Source of the DNA: Acidiferrobacteraceae bacterium
Lineage (GTDB): Bacteria; Pseudomonadota; Gammaproteobacteria; Acidiferrobacterales; SZUA-150
DNA: 64,000 nt
Reading direction: 5' to 3'
Assembly (NCBI GenBank): GCA_003228915.1
Contig: QIGL01000086.1
Coordinates: 1-64,000, forward strand
Shown here: piece by piece, positions 1 through 9,226 of the stretch
How the letters are laid out: the number at the start of each line of letters is the position of its first letter
Numbering within the stretch: position 1 is the first letter of the stretch
Made by a program: the position numbers and the translations under genes
The notes under the pieces: model-generated
The model's input: only the letters and a program-made list of their open reading frames with translations
Database searches by the model: none
What the model was told of the DNA's origin: nothing

Positions 1-96
1 GTTCTACAGTGGGCGGGAATGCAATAGGATTGTCTGGAACAATCCTTGCCATGGAGTCGTCCACTGCGGTCGAGATGACAATTGGTCGGAGCTTAC
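1..96. repeat. Partial copy of a MITE-like/palindromic intergenic repeat (right arm), abutting the rplS stop codon
   Basis: cactgcggtcgagatgacaattggtcggagcttac (about 62-96) matches ctacggtcgagatgacaatagatcagagcctccc at about 17822-17855. Also holds an 8-bp perfect hairpin aggattgt-ctgga-acaatcct (26-46). Confidence 0.6.
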
Positions 97-441
97 TTAA
101 ATCTTTTCTTTAATCCTTGCGGCCTTGCCAGAAAGATTACGCAAGTAATAAAGCTTGGCGCGACGAACCGCACCCCGTCGCTTTACTTCAATCTTGGCAA
201 CATTGGGGCTATATAAAGGAAAAACACGCTCAACGCCTTCGCCGTATGATATTTTCCTGACGGTAAACGAAGAATTAAACCCTCGGTTACGACGGCCAAT
301 CACCACGCCTTCATAAATCTGGAGCCGTTCTTTACCGCCTTCTACAACCTTAACAGACACGGCAACCGTATCGCCGGGACCAAAATCGGGCAGTTCCCGA
401 CCCATTTGCTGTGTTTCAATTTCATTAATGATGTTGCTCAT
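97..441 (-). CDS. rplS: 50S ribosomal protein L19
   Basis: 114 aa; [32 protein letters not shown]...[22 protein letters not shown] is typical L19. Confidence 0.98.
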   Translation of the reverse strand: MSNIINEIETQQMGRELPDFGPGDTVAVSVKVVEGGKERLQIYEGVVIGRRNRGFNSSFTVRKISYGEGVERVFPLYSPNVAKIEVKRRGAVRRAKLYYLRNLSGKAARIKEKI

Positions 442-1205
442 TTTTTAACTCCTGCCTTGATTCTGTCTTGCTGAAAATCATTCAACAAGGCCTGTTCTTC
501 GTCATTCAAAATTCGTTTGGTCAGCAAGTCCGGTCGCTTTAGCCAGGTGCGTCCCAGGGACTGCTTCAATCGCCACCTTCTGATTTTCTCATGGTCCCCG
601 GACAACAAAACCTCCGGTACCGTCTTGTCCTGGTAACTTTCAGGACGGGTAAAATGTCCGCAATCAAGCAAGCCATCGACAAAAGAATCCTGCTCTGCCG
701 AGGCCTCATCACCCAGTACACCGGGCAACAACCTGATGACACTGTCTGCGATTACCATGGCGGCCAGTTCACCGCCTGAAAGCACGTAATCACCAACCGA
801 CCATTCTTCATCTACTTCGTCTTCGATCAGGCGCTCATCAATACCTTCGTAACGACCTGCCAAAAAAATCAGTTTTTCCCGACTGGCCAATTCCTTGACG
901 CCTTCATGATCCAGGCGCCGACCTTCGGGTGTCAAATGAATGACGCTGGCTTTCATGCCAATTTCATTCTTTGCCGCTGCCAGGGCTTGAGCCAGTGGCA
1001 ACGCCTTCATGACCATGCCGGGTCCGCCACCGTAGGGGCGATCATCGACTGTACGATGGGGATCCGTCGTAAAATCACGGGGATTCCAGCACCGTAACTC
1101 AACTAATCCCTTGCTAACTGCCCTGCCCGTCACACCATAATCCGTGATCGCGGCGAACATCTCGGGAAACAACGTAATCATGCCGATCTTTATATAAGGT
1201 TGCAT
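438..1205 (-). CDS. trmD: tRNA (guanine37-N1)-methyltransferase TrmD
   Basis: [50 protein letters not shown] motifs; canonical neighbours. Confidence 0.98.
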   Translation of the reverse strand: MQPYIKIGMITLFPEMFAAITDYGVTGRAVSKGLVELRCWNPRDFTTDPHRTVDDRPYGGGPGMVMKALPLAQALAAAKNEIGMKASVIHLTPEGRRLDHEGVKELASREKLIFLAGRYEGIDERLIEDEVDEEWSVGDYVLSGGELAAMVIADSVIRLLPGVLGDEASAEQDSFVDGLLDCGHFTRPESYQDKTVPEVLLSGDHEKIRRWRLKQSLGRTWLKRPDLLTKRILNDEEQALLNDFQQDRIKAGVKK

Positions 1206-1206
1206 G

Positions 1207-1806
1207 CTAATCGGTATCCCAATCGAGCTGCCAATCCACCCGCATCATTCCCTGGTCCAGGTCTATTTCCTGTACGACTTCCGGGATATAAGGAATCAGG
1301 CATTGTTTTGCCTTTTTTGAACCCTCTGAACCTTTAGTCTCGGCAATATTCACGACAATCACGTCGTTGGCACCGGTTTCCATTATATGGTCAACCCGAC
1401 CCAATGTTGCGCCGTCCAACCCAAAAACTGTCAGGCCTTCCATATCTGTCCAGTAGTACTGTCCTGCAGGCAGGGCCGGTAACTGTGATCGCGGGATTGA
1501 AATCTCGTGATCAATCAATACCCGAACCTGATCCCGGTCATCAAAACCAGATAACTGGGCGACAATCCCTTTGCCTTGCTGGCGACCTGCAATTAATTGC
1601 AGGGTCTGCACTTGCTCAGTCTTGGCAGATGCTGTCTTTACTGGTTTGGCCAACTCATCAGCCGGACTGAGTTGCCAGGTTTTGTACGCTAAAATACCTG
1701 TAATCGGGCGGGTATAAGAGTAAACCTTGACCCAACCCTTGATGCCATAAACACCCGTAATCTTTCCAACAATGACCTTTTCTTCCGGTTTCTTGCTGTC
1801 GGCCAT
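1207..1806 (-). CDS. rimM: 16S rRNA processing protein RimM
   Basis: [20 protein letters not shown]..., [29 protein letters not shown]. Confidence 0.96.
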   Translation of the reverse strand: MADSKKPEEKVIVGKITGVYGIKGWVKVYSYTRPITGILAYKTWQLSPADELAKPVKTASAKTEQVQTLQLIAGRQQGKGIVAQLSGFDDRDQVRVLIDHEISIPRSQLPALPAGQYYWTDMEGLTVFGLDGATLGRVDHIMETGANDVIVVNIAETKGSEGSKKAKQCLIPYIPEVVQEIDLDQGMMRVDWQLDWDTD

Positions 1807-1857
1807 AAGCCTTCTAACTACCGAACGACTGGTTCAGACGCCTGATTCAAGCGCTGG

Positions 1858-2106
1858 TCAGGCGGCTTTTGCAGCCTGTTTCAGTAATTTTGCCACGCGA
1901 TCTGAGGGTTTAGCGCCCTTTTCTACCCAGTACTGGGCGCGCTCTAAGTCAATGCGCAGCGTCTCTTCTTCACCAGTGGCCATTGGGTTAAAAAATCCCA
2001 ATTGCTCAACGTTTTTGCCAGTGGTCGCGCGCCGACTGTCACCGACGAAAATCCGGTAATAAGGTCGTTTTTTAGCGCCACCACGGGCCAATCGTATTGT
2101 TAACAT
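1858..2106 (-). CDS. rpsP: 30S ribosomal protein S16
   Basis: [25 protein letters not shown]... Confidence 0.98.
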   Translation of the reverse strand: MLTIRLARGGAKKRPYYRIFVGDSRRATTGKNVEQLGFFNPMATGEEETLRIDLERAQYWVEKGAKPSDRVAKLLKQAAKAA

Positions 2107-2263
2107 GTATTCGTCCTCGGTTTCCGATAGGAAATAACATCATCTGGCCGTTCGGGCCGGAAAGCGCGCAATTCTACCTTTTTGGTGGGAAAAAGAAAGC
2201 CTTTATGGGCTATTTTTCAGTACTTAAAGATCGGGTGAAATTATTGGAGAAAACTATAAACTC

Positions 2264-2812
2264 TTATTTTACTCCGGAAATTTGCTTAACAAAGCCTAAA
2301 TAGTCTGCCCGCATCCAGGGCCGTCCGCCCAGGGCAAGATATTGCAGCCTGCCTTGCGGGTCGACAAAAAAACTTGAGGGCAGCCCGCGGGGCTGCCAGC
2401 GCTCTGTGGCAACACCTTCCAGGTCGAGGGTTGAGTCCAGATCTGGGGCAACAATGGTTAAAAACTCGAATACGGTATCATCAGATTCGGCCGTATTAAC
2501 CAGGAAAAAGGCTATTTTGTCTGCTGGTAGCTGTTTAAATAACGCCTGAATGCTGGGCATCTCCTTCCGGCAAGGGCCGCACCAACTGGCCCAAAAATGG
2601 ACCAACACCCATTGGCCATGAAAATCCTTCAAGTCACGGACGACTCCATCACTATTACTCAAACGCAAGGCGGGCGCGGGCCGGCCATCAAGTTTAATCA
2701 GTCCTTTAGGTAACTCAACGGCAAATGCCAGGTTACCAGCACCTGCCAACCAGACCAGCATAAAAAACAGTAGGGTTCGGGTAGGTTTTTTCATAATTTC
2801 ACCTGCCGCCAC
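2264..2812 (-). CDS. TlpA/ResA-like thioredoxin-family protein with signal peptide
   Basis: WVLVHFWASWCGPCRKEMPSIQAL (CxxC thioredoxin fold), N-terminal hydrophobic segment. Confidence 0.9.
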   Translation of the reverse strand: MAAGEIMKKPTRTLLFFMLVWLAGAGNLAFAVELPKGLIKLDGRPAPALRLSNSDGVVRDLKDFHGQWVLVHFWASWCGPCRKEMPSIQALFKQLPADKIAFFLVNTAESDDTVFEFLTIVAPDLDSTLDLEGVATERWQPRGLPSSFFVDPQGRLQYLALGGRPWMRADYLGFVKQISGVK

Positions 2813-3371
2813 AGCGGATTGTTTGGGTTGCCAGTTTCAGCCTTTTGCGTCCATCTGCCCCCAGGCGAAAAACCGGGGTCACCATGATTTTACCGGATGT
2901 TGCCGCCAGTACCAGGTTACCGCCGACGCCCTCATCAGGACGCAAATCCCGGGACGTGGGCAACAAGGTCCAGCGAAACGTGGCCTGACTATTCTTAGGC
3001 AGGTTAAGCTGCTGCCAGCGTTTGCGCCAGTATTGCTGGCCCAGTCTGTTTATATTTTCGCCAGACTCGCTGTTAATCAACCAGTTGGCTGGCTCAAGCC
3101 AAACAATATCGCGGGAAAGGTTTTTGACAATCACCGTAAAAAAACACACTTCGCTAAAGACCTGGGTGGCCTTTGCCGGGAAACCACGACCTTCATAAAA
3201 AGCCGCCATTTGATCCGGGGTACGCGGTATCATTTTAAAACTCAAAGTCGCGTTGCTGACACTAACCGCTTCGGTTTTATTGCCCACAGCGTAAACTGGG
3301 GCCAGACTTGTAATTGATAAGACGCCAGCCACTACCAAAACCAGAAAATTACTATTTTTTAACATCATCAT
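2799..3371 (-). CDS. Hypothetical periplasmic protein
   Basis: ORF track starts at 3488; the internal MMMLKNSNFLVLVVAGVLSITSLAPVYA (about 3371) is a better signal-peptide start and reduces the overlap with mlaA. Confidence 0.65.
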   Translation of the reverse strand: MMMLKNSNFLVLVVAGVLSITSLAPVYAVGNKTEAVSVSNATLSFKMIPRTPDQMAAFYEGRGFPAKATQVFSEVCFFTVIVKNLSRDIVWLEPANWLINSESGENINRLGQQYWRKRWQQLNLPKNSQATFRWTLLPTSRDLRPDEGVGGNLVLAATSGKIMVTPVFRLGADGRKRLKLATQTIRCGGR

Positions 3372-4260
3372 CACTGAATAACAGGGCATCAAATTCAGCA
3401 TCCTCAACAACCGGCGGATTGCCGTCATAAATTTTGAACAACCGTTGTTGCTTATAGGCCTCACGCATAAAAATATAAGGATCGCCACTTGAGGCCTCTG
3501 TTAAAACATCCTTGGCACCCAATAACCGGGCACGATCATCAATGATATCAGTGATCGCCAGGCCCCAGTTTATGGAAATAGGCTGCACATAGGTATAAGG
3601 ATTGGTTACCCAGTCACCAGTCCAGCCAACGGTATCACGCATGTTCCTGGCCCCGATAACCGGCCAAACAACAAACGGACCATCACCAATACCCCAAACG
3701 GCCAGGGTCTGACCAAAGTCTTCATCATGTTTTTCAAGCTGCATATAGCTGGCAACATCAATAATTCCTAACAGGCCAAGGGTGGAATTAATCAGTAAAC
3801 GGCCCGTGTCAGAAGCGCCGTCGATAAATTTCCCCTGCAGAAAACTATTAGCTAATACGGTAAATTCATTCAGGTTGGAAAAAAAGTTAGTGACGCCAGT
3901 GCTAATATAATGAGGCATAATAATTTTATAGCCTTTGGCCGTTGGTTTTAAAACAAACTCATCGAGTCCATCGTTAAAAGAATACATGGCCCGGTTAAAG
4001 CCCTCCCATGGATCAGTATCGATTTCAGCGTCAAGATCCTGCTCAGTCGATGGCGCAGGACTTTGGATTTGATCGTTAGTGATAAACTCGGTTGTCGTAA
4101 TTTCTGTTGGCACGGCCCCTTCTGCATTAATACCAGATGCGCTAGCCACTTCTGCCTCATCAACAGTGGCACAACCCAGCACCAACAAATATGCCAATAT
4201 AGTCGCGATTTTCCTGCTTTTACCCGGAAATTGTGTGCCTTTCAGAAGAACCGATACCAC
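3352..4260 (-). CDS. mlaA: MlaA/VacJ family lipoprotein
   Basis: DPWEGFNRAMYSFNDGLDEFVLKPTAKGYK, lipobox-like LVLGC, GDGPFVVWPVIGARNMRDTVG. Confidence 0.95.
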   Translation of the reverse strand: MVSVLLKGTQFPGKSRKIATILAYLLVLGCATVDEAEVASASGINAEGAVPTEITTTEFITNDQIQSPAPSTEQDLDAEIDTDPWEGFNRAMYSFNDGLDEFVLKPTAKGYKIIMPHYISTGVTNFFSNLNEFTVLANSFLQGKFIDGASDTGRLLINSTLGLLGIIDVASYMQLEKHDEDFGQTLAVWGIGDGPFVVWPVIGARNMRDTVGWTGDWVTNPYTYVQPISINWGLAITDIIDDRARLLGAKDVLTEASSGDPYIFMREAYKQQRLFKIYDGNPPVVEDAEFDALLFSDDDVKK

Positions 4261-4451
4261 TTAGCTACCCCATTGAATTCAAACAATTATTTTACAAAAA
4301 TTGCCTGTCGTTAGTTTGCAATAAATCGTCGTCAGAGTGTATCGATAATTTTAATATCCGGCTCGCTAGTGCGCCATAGCAAGCGTCATTCCCTGTGCTA
4401 TGTTTAAGGATGCATTTACCTTAATTTTAATAGGCTAGCTGGACTTCGCAA

Positions 4452-6125
4452 ATGCCACTAATTCTGGACACAGGTTGCAAAAGCTTACCGGGCAAACAGG
4501 CAGAGAATCACGATGCTGTCACCGTTGCCTACCCCGCACCCGTGCCCTATAACAAACCAGCCGTGCTGGCCATTGCTGATACGGTGGATGAGTCTGACGA
4601 ACTGGATGTGGCCACCCTGGCACTTTCAAGCTTGAGTGAAAATATTTATGCGGCTCCACTTTCATGGTCTTTAAAACGTGTCATGAAAGAAAGTTTTAAT
4701 GCGACCAATAATACCCTGGTAGGCAGCTCAACCAGCACCGGTGCCACCACCCTCTCGGCCCTTGTTTTGCATAAACACCACTGGGTGATCGGCCATGTAG
4801 GCGATACCCGTGTCTGGTTATTACGTGACGCCCGTATTCGTCAATTAACTCACGACCATACACTGACGACTCTGGAAATGGGCTCGGTCGTCACCAGTGC
4901 TTGCGGACTAAATACTGAAATGGATTTACAAATCCTGCATGGTGATCTGCAAGAGGGGGATATTTTTTTGCTGACCTCGGATGGTATTCATGATGTGCTC
5001 AACGGCACTTCGTTGCTGGCGCATTTAATAAAAGATGATACGGCAGAAACAATGGCCAGTAATATTGTCCGGGGGGCAATAACTGCGGGTAGTGCTGACA
5101 ATGTTAGCGCTTGTGTTGCCAAAGTTGAAAAACTGCCTGATGTGGAAACGGAACGCGGTACCGATTCAATTTCTGCCTTACCGGTTTGTTCACTACCACA
5201 CAAAGGCGATACTGTAGATGGTTTTCAAATTCGAGGGCTGGTCCACAAAGGCCGACTGGCCCGCATTTATAAAGCAACTAACCAGAAGTCTGACAAAACT
5301 GTGGCCTTGCGATTTCCTATTCCGGGTCTGGCCGATGATTCTGCCTACATTGATGCTTTTCTGAGAGAAGAATGGATTGGTAAACGCCTGGATCATGACC
5401 ACTTTGTCAAAGCTTATGATATCAGCCCACAACGCCGCACGGTTCTTTACTCGGTACTGGAATACCGACGCGGAGAGAATCTTGGCAAACGTATCGAAAG
5501 AAAAGGTTTTCTGGCAATTGATGAATCGATATATTTAATCAAACAACTCCTGGAAGGACTGGTCTATTTACATAAACAGGGTGTAATGCACCGGGATATT
5601 AAACCTGGCAATATGCTGGTAGACAAAAAGAAGCGGCAGTTATCACTTATCGGGTTTGGATTAAGCAGTATCGAACAGCTCCAGGATCGCGGTGCTGATA
5701 CCAAGGCCTATAGCGGCACAAAAAGTTACATGGCGCCTGAATTACTGGTGGGTGATGAAAGTGATCAACGTGCCGATATTTATTCCGCCGGTGTCACGCT
5801 CTACAGAATGATTACCGGTCATCTCCCCTATGGCAGTGTTTCCGCCACAATAACTACGAACTTTAATTCATTTACTTCAGCCGAGCATTACATTGCTGAT
5901 ATTCCGGAATGGTTACAGGATGTGATGAAAAAGGCTTGCGCAGTCAACTTTGAAGATCGCTTTAGCACTGCGGTCGAATTTCTTGACGCCGTCAATAACC
6001 CGCCTGTTTTGCCTGAGCAACAAACAACGGGGCATAATCAGCCGATCACTGCCGAACCCTGGCAATGGATGATGATTGGAGGTATTACTGTTTTACTGGG
6101 CATGCTCGTTTATTTGTTTCTTTAG
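4452..6125 (+). CDS. Bifunctional PP2C-type phosphatase / Ser-Thr kinase-like protein with C-terminal TM helix
   Basis: PP2C motifs IGHVGDTRVWLLRD, LLTSDGIHDVL, SADNVSACV; kinase fold GVMHRDIKPGNMLVD, SGTKSYMAPELLVG, QRADIYSAGVTLYRM; C-terminal MMIGGITVLLGMLVYLFL. Confidence 0.9.
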   Translation: MPLILDTGCKSLPGKQAENHDAVTVAYPAPVPYNKPAVLAIADTVDESDELDVATLALSSLSENIYAAPLSWSLKRVMKESFNATNNTLVGSSTSTGATTLSALVLHKHHWVIGHVGDTRVWLLRDARIRQLTHDHTLTTLEMGSVVTSACGLNTEMDLQILHGDLQEGDIFLLTSDGIHDVLNGTSLLAHLIKDDTAETMASNIVRGAITAGSADNVSACVAKVEKLPDVETERGTDSISALPVCSLPHKGDTVDGFQIRGLVHKGRLARIYKATNQKSDKTVALRFPIPGLADDSAYIDAFLREEWIGKRLDHDHFVKAYDISPQRRTVLYSVLEYRRGENLGKRIERKGFLAIDESIYLIKQLLEGLVYLHKQGVMHRDIKPGNMLVDKKKRQLSLIGFGLSSIEQLQDRGADTKAYSGTKSYMAPELLVGDESDQRADIYSAGVTLYRMITGHLPYGSVSATITTNFNSFTSAEHYIADIPEWLQDVMKKACAVNFEDRFSTAVEFLDAVNNPPVLPEQQTTGHNQPITAEPWQWMMIGGITVLLGMLVYLFL

Positions 6126-6134
6126 GTTTTATAT

Positions 6135-6299
6135 CTACTCCTTCATTTGCCACAGACGAATATATATCCTTCCACCTACTTTTAGTGCGCCGGCAGGCTC
6201 ACCGAAAAAAATGCCAGTCAGAATTCCCAGAATCAATGCAATAATGACTCGTTAAAAGGCGCTGAATTTATTATAAAAATTTATTACTGCCGTGGTCAT
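6135..6299 (-). pseudogene. 5' remnant of a dicarboxylate/amino acid:cation symporter (DAACS) gene
   Basis: Minus-strand translation MTTAVINFYNKFSAF*RVIIALILGILTGIFFGEPAGALKVGGRIYIRLWQMKE*; resembles the DAACS N-terminus (LGILxGxxFG...LKxLGxxFIRLLKM) with an in-frame stop, then truncation. Confidence 0.6.
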
Positions 6300-6388
6300 T
6301 GCTGGTACCTGCGTCATAGAAAATTGGGGCGATTCTACAACAGTTCATTATTGGGATGTATATTGCTTTTTTTACCTGGCATAGAAAC

Positions 6389-6410
6389 CACTATATAGTG
6401 CAGGTATAAT
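6389..6410 (+). promoter_or_regulatory. Candidate operator/promoter for the AI-2E transporter gene
   Basis: Perfect 12-bp palindrome cactatatagtg (6389-6400) immediately before caggTATAAT (-10-like, 6405-6410). Confidence 0.4.
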
Positions 6411-6510
6411 CGTGCTATCGGCATGATGTGGTAAGGCATTCTTTAAGTAAAGCCGGGTAAATTATCGACAACAATAAAAACAGTTACTGTTTTATAATCG
6501 GGAGATCTAA

Positions 6511-7614
6511 ATGGGCAAGACCTCAGATAATGCTTCAAAACAAAAATCAAGCAGCCAGCAAATTGATGTTGCTATCCGTATCGGATTAATCGCGCTGCTG
6601 GCGTTCTGGTCACTTTATATCGCCGCCCCTTTTGTGGTCCCGGTTATCTGGGGCATTATCATTGCGGTAGGCAGCTATCCCTTGCATCGATTAATACAGT
6701 CAAAGTTGGGACTGAGTAACGCATTAAGCGCCACCTTTTATACATTGTTGTTGCTCGCGTTGCTGATTACACCCACGGTTATGCTTAGTGGCGCTTTAAT
6801 TAATGAAGCGCAATCACTCACGGCAAAAGTGAACAAAGGAACCTTCACCATTCCACCTCCTCCAGCCAGCGTCAAAGAATGGCCGCTGATAGGCGAGAAA
6901 GCATCAGCTTTCTGGCTTGACACCTCGCAAAACCCCAAGGAAACATTGCGGACGGTACAGCCGCAGCTTCAACAAATGGTTAAATGGCTGATAAAAACTG
7001 CTGCAGGCGCCGGCTTTACCGTCCTGATGTTTATATTTTCGATTATTATTGCTGGTGTATTTCTGGCCACGGCAGCTAAAGGAAGACGAGCAGCAGAAGC
7101 CATAATGACGCGGCTGGTTGGTGAAAATGGCAAACGCATGACCGACCTGGCCCAGGCGACCGTCACCAGCGTGGTTAATGGTATTCTGGGTATCGCAATA
7201 TTACAGGCCTTGCTGGCGGGCCTGGGATTCATGGCCATGGGTATTCCGGGAGCCGGTGTACTGGCACTGATTTGCCTGGTGCTCGCTGTCGTGCAAATAG
7301 ACATCCTGATTATTCTCATCCCGTTGTCAATTTATGCATTTTCAACTGCCGGTACGGGTGTCGCAATCATGTTCCTGGTCTGGAATATTGCCGTCGGTCT
7401 CATGAATAATGTACTGAAACCCATTCTTCTTGGGCGTGGTGTCAAGGCGCCGATGGCAGTGATATTCATCGGTGCTATCGGCGGTATGTTGGCGCACGGA
7501 ATTATTGGTTTGTTCATAGGCGCAGTTGTTTTTGTATTGGGCTATACGCTGTTCATGGTCTGGCTTGATGAAGCCGATACAGCGAGTACAACTGGCAAAT
7601 CTTCTACAAGTTGA
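6511..7614 (+). CDS. AI-2E family transporter (UPF0118/PerM-like)
   Basis: 367 aa polytopic; VNGILGIAILQALLAGLGFMAMGIPGAGVLALICLVLAVVQI, LKPILLGRGVKAPMAVIFIGAIGGMLAHGIIGLFIGAVV. Confidence 0.93.
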   Translation: MGKTSDNASKQKSSSQQIDVAIRIGLIALLAFWSLYIAAPFVVPVIWGIIIAVGSYPLHRLIQSKLGLSNALSATFYTLLLLALLITPTVMLSGALINEAQSLTAKVNKGTFTIPPPPASVKEWPLIGEKASAFWLDTSQNPKETLRTVQPQLQQMVKWLIKTAAGAGFTVLMFIFSIIIAGVFLATAAKGRRAAEAIMTRLVGENGKRMTDLAQATVTSVVNGILGIAILQALLAGLGFMAMGIPGAGVLALICLVLAVVQIDILIILIPLSIYAFSTAGTGVAIMFLVWNIAVGLMNNVLKPILLGRGVKAPMAVIFIGAIGGMLAHGIIGLFIGAVVFVLGYTLFMVWLDEADTASTTGKSSTS

Positions 7615-7651
7615 ATGTGATATTTTTTATCAGGGCCAGAATATAATTGAC

Positions 7652-9226
7652 GTGTTAGACAAGCTACCTGGTAAACGGCTACTGCTTCTGGTTTTGGCTG
7701 GTAATCTTCTGCTGCTCCCGGCTTGCACAACACTTGGTCCCGACTACCAGGAACCAGATGTAGCCTGGTTACAGGACTGGGAGCCTGGCGCGTATGCGGT
7801 TACTACTGATCAAGCTGGCCAAAAACAGATTGATCTTCGCTTCTGGTGGCAATTATTCAATGACCCGGCACTCAACAAACTCATCGCGTCAGCACGTCAG
7901 GAAAACTTACAGTTACGCATTGCCGGCTTAAGAATATTCGAGAGTCGTGCTTTACTAGGCATCGCAGGCAGCAATCGTTATCCTCAAGTACAACAGATTG
8001 GTGGTGCGATTAACTATGTGAATAACCAGTTTTATGGCGGTGATTCACCTGCACCTAATCAAAGTTTTGGTAATGCCAGTGTTGGTTTTAACCTGGGTTG
8101 GGAGCTGGATTTTTGGGGGCGTTTTCAGCGAGGCATCGAATCTGCGGACGCGGCATTTTTTGCCTCGATTGCTAATCAACAAGACGTACAAGTACTGGTC
8201 AGTGCCCAACTAACGGATCTGTATTTTGCCTATCGTACCACTGAATCACGCATCGTTATTGCTTATAAAAATGCTGAAATTCAAAAACGCAGCTATGAAA
8301 TTACTGACACTTTGTATCGCAACGGTGAAAATTCAGAACTGGATCTGCAACAGGCAAAAACGCAATACCTGGGAACGCTGTCGAGTATTCCAGCGTTAGA
8401 GATAACACTACTGAAAATTCGAAATTCATTATCGGCTTTACTGGGTCGTCCGCCCGGTGAAATACCTGAATTGACTGTTACAGATTACAAACTGCCAGTC
8501 GTGACCACTGATAGCATCCAGAAGATTCCAGCAAAGCTGCTGAACCGTCGTCCCGACATTCGCGCAGCGGCATGGCAGGTCGCGACCCAATCGGCCCAGA
8601 TCGGCATTGCCGAGGCAGATTATTATCCAGCAATATCGCTATTGGGTAGTATCGGCCTGTCAGGCAACAGTCTTGGTGGAAGTTCGTCTACAGGCAGTTT
8701 ACAGATTGGCCCAAGCCTGAAGTGGAACATTTTCGATTATGGTCGTATTAAAAACAATGTGCGGGTCCAGGATGCCAGGCTGCAACAACTGATCGAATCC
8801 TACCAGGACGCAGTTTTGCAAGCAGCCAGGGAGGTAGACGATGCTGCCTACAGTATTCAGAAAACGGCTGAACAAAAAATTCTGGTTGATAAGGCCGTGG
8901 TAGCATCGGAGCGGGCACTGGAAATAGCGAACATTAGATACCGGGAGGGTTATGCTGATTTTCAACGGGTACTGGATGCGCAACGGGCAAAATTTAACCA
9001 GGCCGAGCGTCAGTTGCAAACTCATGGAGATCATATCAGTGCAGTCATTGCTCTGTATAAGGGACTTGGTGGCGGCTGGACTGAGATGCCTGTTACAAAA
9101 CTTGTCCCAGAAAAAACGAGCGCAACAATGCAAGAACGTAGCAAATGGGGCGACTTATTGATCCACCCATTATCTGAATCCAGGGTCAATCAAGAATCTG
9201 CTCAGGAGAGCTCTGAAAATGACTGA
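7652..9226 (+). CDS. RND/MFS efflux outer-membrane factor lipoprotein (NodT/TolC-type)
   Basis: LLLLPACTTLGPDYQEPDV lipobox; LNRRPDIRAAAWQVATQSAQIGIAEADYYPAISL. ORF track starts at 7526; a GTG at 7652 (VLDKLPGKRLLLL) is the more likely start. Confidence 0.93.
   Translation: MLDKLPGKRLLLLVLAGNLLLLPACTTLGPDYQEPDVAWLQDWEPGAYAVTTDQAGQKQIDLRFWWQLFNDPALNKLIASARQENLQLRIAGLRIFESRALLGIAGSNRYPQVQQIGGAINYVNNQFYGGDSPAPNQSFGNASVGFNLGWELDFWGRFQRGIESADAAFFASIANQQDVQVLVSAQLTDLYFAYRTTESRIVIAYKNAEIQKRSYEITDTLYRNGENSELDLQQAKTQYLGTLSSIPALEITLLKIRNSLSALLGRPPGEIPELTVTDYKLPVVTTDSIQKIPAKLLNRRPDIRAAAWQVATQSAQIGIAEADYYPAISLLGSIGLSGNSLGGSSSTGSLQIGPSLKWNIFDYGRIKNNVRVQDARLQQLIESYQDAVLQAAREVDDAAYSIQKTAEQKILVDKAVVASERALEIANIRYREGYADFQRVLDAQRAKFNQAERQLQTHGDHISAVIALYKGLGGGWTEMPVTKLVPEKTSATMQERSKWGDLLIHPLSESRVNQESAQESSEND

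Noticed and set aside
591-1670. Several 60-90 aa ORFs opposite trmD and rimM
   Set aside because: They lie antisense to highly conserved genes and show no recognisable domain; typical shadow ORFs. The same applies to most short ORFs opposite smc, ligA, clpV and the RND pump.
4365-4405. catagca...tgctatg inverted repeat in the mlaA/kinase divergent region
   Set aside because: Seven-bp arms with a 14-nt loop are weak evidence for a terminator or operator.
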